This document shows, one piece after another, positions 61,636 through 64,000 of a stretch of 64,000 nt of DNA. The notes beneath the pieces are model-generated. The model worked only from the letters and a program-made list of their open reading frames with translations. It was not told where the DNA came from and ran no database searches. Position 1 is the stretch's first letter, and each line of letters starts with the position of its first letter. A program made the position numbers and the translations under genes. The DNA comes from Clostridium bornimense. Lineage in GTDB: Bacteria > Bacillota > Clostridia > Clostridiales > Clostridiaceae. The stretch spans positions 34,653 through 98,652 of the forward strand of contig NZ_JAHLOD010000007.1 of NCBI RefSeq assembly GCF_018917145.1, given 5' to 3'.

Positions 61636-62673
61636 ATGCGATATAAAAATAACATATTTTTAAGTATAATTTTCGTCAATATGTCGTTCTTTTTAATATT
61701 TTCAATTTACACTATAGAAAAAAATTTAAAATTACAATTAGATGAGAATGTTTTTTTAGGGGATAACAGCTTAAATTTTACAATTACATGTGATAATGGA
61801 GAAAAAATTGATAATAAGATTCTAAGCCTAGATAACCAATATGTGGTTATGAGAGATGATTTAGGTGGGTACAAGCAGTATGCTATATATTTTAAGGGGA
61901 AATTAAATAAAGAGCCTAAAATGATAAAAGGTAGGTTTTTCTATGAAGATGATTTTAATAAGAATAATAAATTAGCGGTTATAGGAAAAAATTTAAAGGA
62001 TGAAATAATCGTTAAAAACGGAGAAAATTATTATTATATTGAAAACGAATATTATAAGGTTATAGGAATTATGGGAGATAGGAAAGAAGAAACATCTTGT
62101 GACAGTAGTGTCTATATTAATTTAGATTCACTTATAAAAGATAATACGAGTTTTTATTTACAAGGACACTACATACTTCAAAGTAAAGGAGAAAATGAAG
62201 AAATTTTTCAAGATGTAAAAAATATATATGAGAATAAAAATGTAATAGTTAGAGAAAAGATTAGTGAAAATCAAAGTCCAATTTCAAAAATTTTAAATAA
62301 AATAGATGTATATTCTATAGAGAATATTATTAAGGTTATTATTGTATTGATATTAAATATAAGTCTTACTACTATATATTGGATAAAGAGGAAAAGTAGA
62401 ATTATTGGCATTAAGAGAGCAATGGGAGCTACTAAAAATAGAATATCACTAGAAATATTAAAGGAACTTAGTACAGTTAGTATAATATCTTTTTTTATAG
62501 GCTATTTATCATATTTATTCATAACATATATAAGAGACGGATATGTAAAATTTTATTTTGTCACTATGCTTGCAGTATTAGGCATAACAATTATTACTAC
62601 ATTAATAGCAGCAGGTATATCAATATATAATATAAATAAAATGGAACCTTCTAAGATAATGAGGTGTTGTTAA
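61636..62673 (+). CDS. FtsX-like ABC permease (first)
   Basis: The product has 345 residues. One N-terminal helix (IFLSIIFVNMSFFLIFSIY), a large extracellular domain (~30-240) and three C-terminal helices starting with VIIVLILNISLTTIYWIKRK give the MacB/FtsX topology. GIKRAMGATKNRI is the cytoplasmic coupling motif and INKMEPSKIMR the usual C-terminus. ATG 61636 follows GAAGAGGTGAAT. It partners with the next gene and the ATPase at 63942; the substrate may be a peptide or lipid. Confidence 0.85.
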   Translation: MRYKNNIFLSIIFVNMSFFLIFSIYTIEKNLKLQLDENVFLGDNSLNFTITCDNGEKIDNKILSLDNQYVVMRDDLGGYKQYAIYFKGKLNKEPKMIKGRFFYEDDFNKNNKLAVIGKNLKDEIIVKNGENYYYIENEYYKVIGIMGDRKEETSCDSSVYINLDSLIKDNTSFYLQGHYILQSKGENEEIFQDVKNIYENKNVIVREKISENQSPISKILNKIDVYSIENIIKVIIVLILNISLTTIYWIKRKSRIIGIKRAMGATKNRISLEILKELSTVSIISFFIGYLSYLFITYIRDGYVKFYFVTMLAVLGITIITTLIAAGISIYNINKMEPSKIMRCC

Positions 62674-63945
62674 ATGAATAATATACGATATTCAATTAAT
62701 GAAATTATAAGGAAACCTATTATATGTCTAATGATAGTTGGACAAGTATTAATAGGAACAATGATACTAATAGAGGCATTAAGTACTACATTAGAAACGT
62801 TAGATACTATCAATAAAACAAAGAATTTGTTCAATAATAAGGAAGTATATAGATTAGTGGATAATACCAATGCAAATAAGATGATGGAGATATACTCAAA
62901 TAAGAATATAGATAATACATATAAATTATATAGTTTTTTAAAAAATAATAAAAAATTTATATCTTTATCAGCTCAAGACAGTAATATGCTTATTGAAAAT
63001 TTCACTGAAAATGAAGAATTTTATTATTCTATGAAAGAGGAAGAAAAATATTATATCGATCCTATTGAAAATGTAAAAGGAAAATTTTCAAATATAAAAA
63101 GTTATTATATAGATAGTGGTTATTTAAATGAATTTCCATTAAGTTTGGAAGAAGGAAGAACTTTTAAGAATGAAGACTTTGAAGAGAAAAATATGACACC
63201 AATTATATTAGGTTCAAAATATAAGAACATATATAAAATTGGAGATGAATTTAGATATTTTGATTATTTATCTTTAAAAGAAAGAAAAGCTAAAGTTATA
63301 GGTATATTATCTGAAAATAGTTACTTTTTTTCTAGTGTAGGAGTAGTTGATTTAGAGGATAGAGTTATTTGTCCTATGAGTAATATAACATTAGAAAATG
63401 CAACTCTTGATAAAATACAGTATTGGTTTACTGGGTGTATGGTAATAACAAATAATAAAAAAGATGCAATTACTGATATAAGAAGTGAAAGTTCTAAGTT
63501 AAAGTTAAATGATTTCAAGCTAAGTAGTTGTAAAGAACAAATAAATATAGTGATAAATGAACTGAGTAAAAGTTTTAAAGCATCTATAACATTAAGTGGA
63601 GTGATATTTTTATTCATATCTATTGGAATAATAACAGTACAATTAAATTCTATAAAGGAAAGAGAAGAGGAGCATGGTATACATTTATTATCAGGTGCAA
63701 GCAAAGGAGATATAGCCAAAAGATATATATATTCAACGGTTATACAGATTGGAGTAGGAATGTTGCTAGGAACATATTTTCAGTATTTTAAGAATAGAGA
63801 TACTTATGGATTATATTATGATAATAGAATATTAATTATCCTAATAATAGTATTTTGTTGTATAGTTTTGATTATTGCATATATACCATATAGAAAGATA
63901 AAGAAGTTAGAAATAAATACTATTTTAAGGAGGTTAAGTGAATGA
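62674..63945 (+). CDS. FtsX-like ABC permease (second)
   Basis: The product has 423 residues with the same topology: an N-terminal helix (PIICLMIVGQVLIGTMILIE), a ~250-residue extracellular domain, then helices beginning SITLSGVIFLFISIGIITVQ. The coupling motif is GIHLLSGASKGDIAKRY. The C-terminus KLEINTILRRLSE is also characteristic. It starts directly after the stop of the first permease, and its own stop overlaps the ATPase start by four bases (ATGA). The two permeases probably form a heterodimer. Confidence 0.85.
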   Translation: MNNIRYSINEIIRKPIICLMIVGQVLIGTMILIEALSTTLETLDTINKTKNLFNNKEVYRLVDNTNANKMMEIYSNKNIDNTYKLYSFLKNNKKFISLSAQDSNMLIENFTENEEFYYSMKEEEKYYIDPIENVKGKFSNIKSYYIDSGYLNEFPLSLEEGRTFKNEDFEEKNMTPIILGSKYKNIYKIGDEFRYFDYLSLKERKAKVIGILSENSYFFSSVGVVDLEDRVICPMSNITLENATLDKIQYWFTGCMVITNNKKDAITDIRSESSKLKLNDFKLSSCKEQINIVINELSKSFKASITLSGVIFLFISIGIITVQLNSIKEREEEHGIHLLSGASKGDIAKRYIYSTVIQIGVGMLLGTYFQYFKNRDTYGLYYDNRILIILIIVFCCIVLIIAYIPYRKIKKLEINTILRRLSE

Positions 63946-64000
63946 GTTACATAGATATACGAAATATAAAAAAGGTATATGGAAAAGGTGATGGACAAGT
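63942..64000 (+). CDS. ABC transporter ATPase, N-terminal fragment
   Basis: ATG 63942 follows AAGGAGGTTAAGTGA and opens MSYIDIRNIKKVYGKGDGQ, the standard beginning of a MacB/LolD-type ATPase (IxKxYGxG). The gene is cut by the window end before the Walker A motif. Context with the two FtsX-like permeases supports the call. Confidence 0.8.
   Translation, partial: MSYIDIRNIKKVYGKGDGQ

Noticed and set aside
1..64000. CRISPR array, prophage, toxin-antitoxin or known defence island
   Set aside because: I saw no regularly spaced repeats, phage structural genes, integrase or cas-like genes. The Rpn nuclease and SNF2 helicase stand alone and are not enough to call a defence system.
1..64000. tRNA or rRNA genes
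   Set aside because: No cloverleaf-like GC-richer islands with a GGTTCRAAYCC arm were noticed by eye; the T-box and glycine riboswitch are the only strongly structured RNAs of known class.

Overview
The window is AT-rich (roughly 30% GC by eye). It has clostridial-style ribosome binding sites, frequent TTG and GTG starts, and genes typical of a strict anaerobe: a class I hybrid-cluster protein, a glycine cleavage operon with split GcvP, an M4 neutral protease and secreted cellulase/xylanase. It looks like a chromosome segment of a saccharolytic Clostridium sensu stricto. I cannot name the species from sequence alone. I saw no rRNA, tRNA, CRISPR array, prophage or intact insertion sequence.

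Layout. 1-2.4 kb: the end of an ArgD-like aminotransferase, then decayed genes (GNAT with no clear start, serine-hydrolase tail, broken ECF sigma factor). 2.6-9 kb: SNF2 helicase, TrhA-type membrane protein, RodA-like SEDS protein, a P-loop kinase and a frameshifted VanZ gene. 9.0-16.1 kb: hcp with a C-terminal DUF1858 domain and an HcpR-like palindrome upstream, then an AraC regulator with two ABC half-transporters. 16.4-21.2 kb: SPL-like radical SAM protein, lipid-linked saccharide flippase, ABC transporter, and the first of two UDG-like paralogues. 21.4-31.3 kb: a secretome region with an M4 protease, a membrane-anchored propeptide-like protein, a GH30 xylanase frameshifted off its lectin domain, a guanylate kinase paralogue, an SPFH/zinc-ribbon cassette and a GH5 cellulase with a lectin domain. 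31.3-33.0 kb: archaeal-type AspRS behind a T-box that is followed by a second, Stem-I-less T-box antiterminator/terminator. 33.3-39.2 kb: a cell-surface glycan modification locus (GT2-GtrA fusion, phosphodiester glycosidase, DHHW, DUF4358, MBOAT). 39.7-43.9 kb: a tet(P)-type tetracycline-resistance operon with a long leader and terminator. 44-49 kb: decayed YcxB gene, Rpn nuclease, NsrR-like repressor divergent from a single-domain globin, the second UDG-like paralogue and a GtrA protein. 49.3-57.6 kb: tandem glycine riboswitch and the complete glyA-gcvT-gcvH-gcvPA-gcvPB-lplA-lpdA operon. 57.7-64 kb: M20 amidohydrolase and MFS transporter, a deleted metallophosphoesterase, and the start of an FtsX-type ABC operon cut by the window end.

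The most interesting material lies between genes. Three intergenic modules (near 1.2, 11.2 and 60.5 kb) share the same promoter spacing, a pyrimidine-rich segment complementary to a Shine-Dalgarno plus start codon, and a terminator; they look like one small-RNA family. The AspRS leader suggests one Stem I serving two antiterminators. The M4 protease is followed by a free FTP/PepSY protein that appears to start at ATT. An 11-bp palindrome (TACGT-S-ACGTA) occurs three times, and a leader repeat occurs before three genes. Nitrosative-stress control is visible twice: the HcpR-like site at hcp and the NsrR-like operator overlapping the globin promoter.

Many genes here are broken by frameshifts, stops or internal deletions. 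Some are single-base events in short runs and could be sequence errors. Others are multi-codon deletions and must be real decay.
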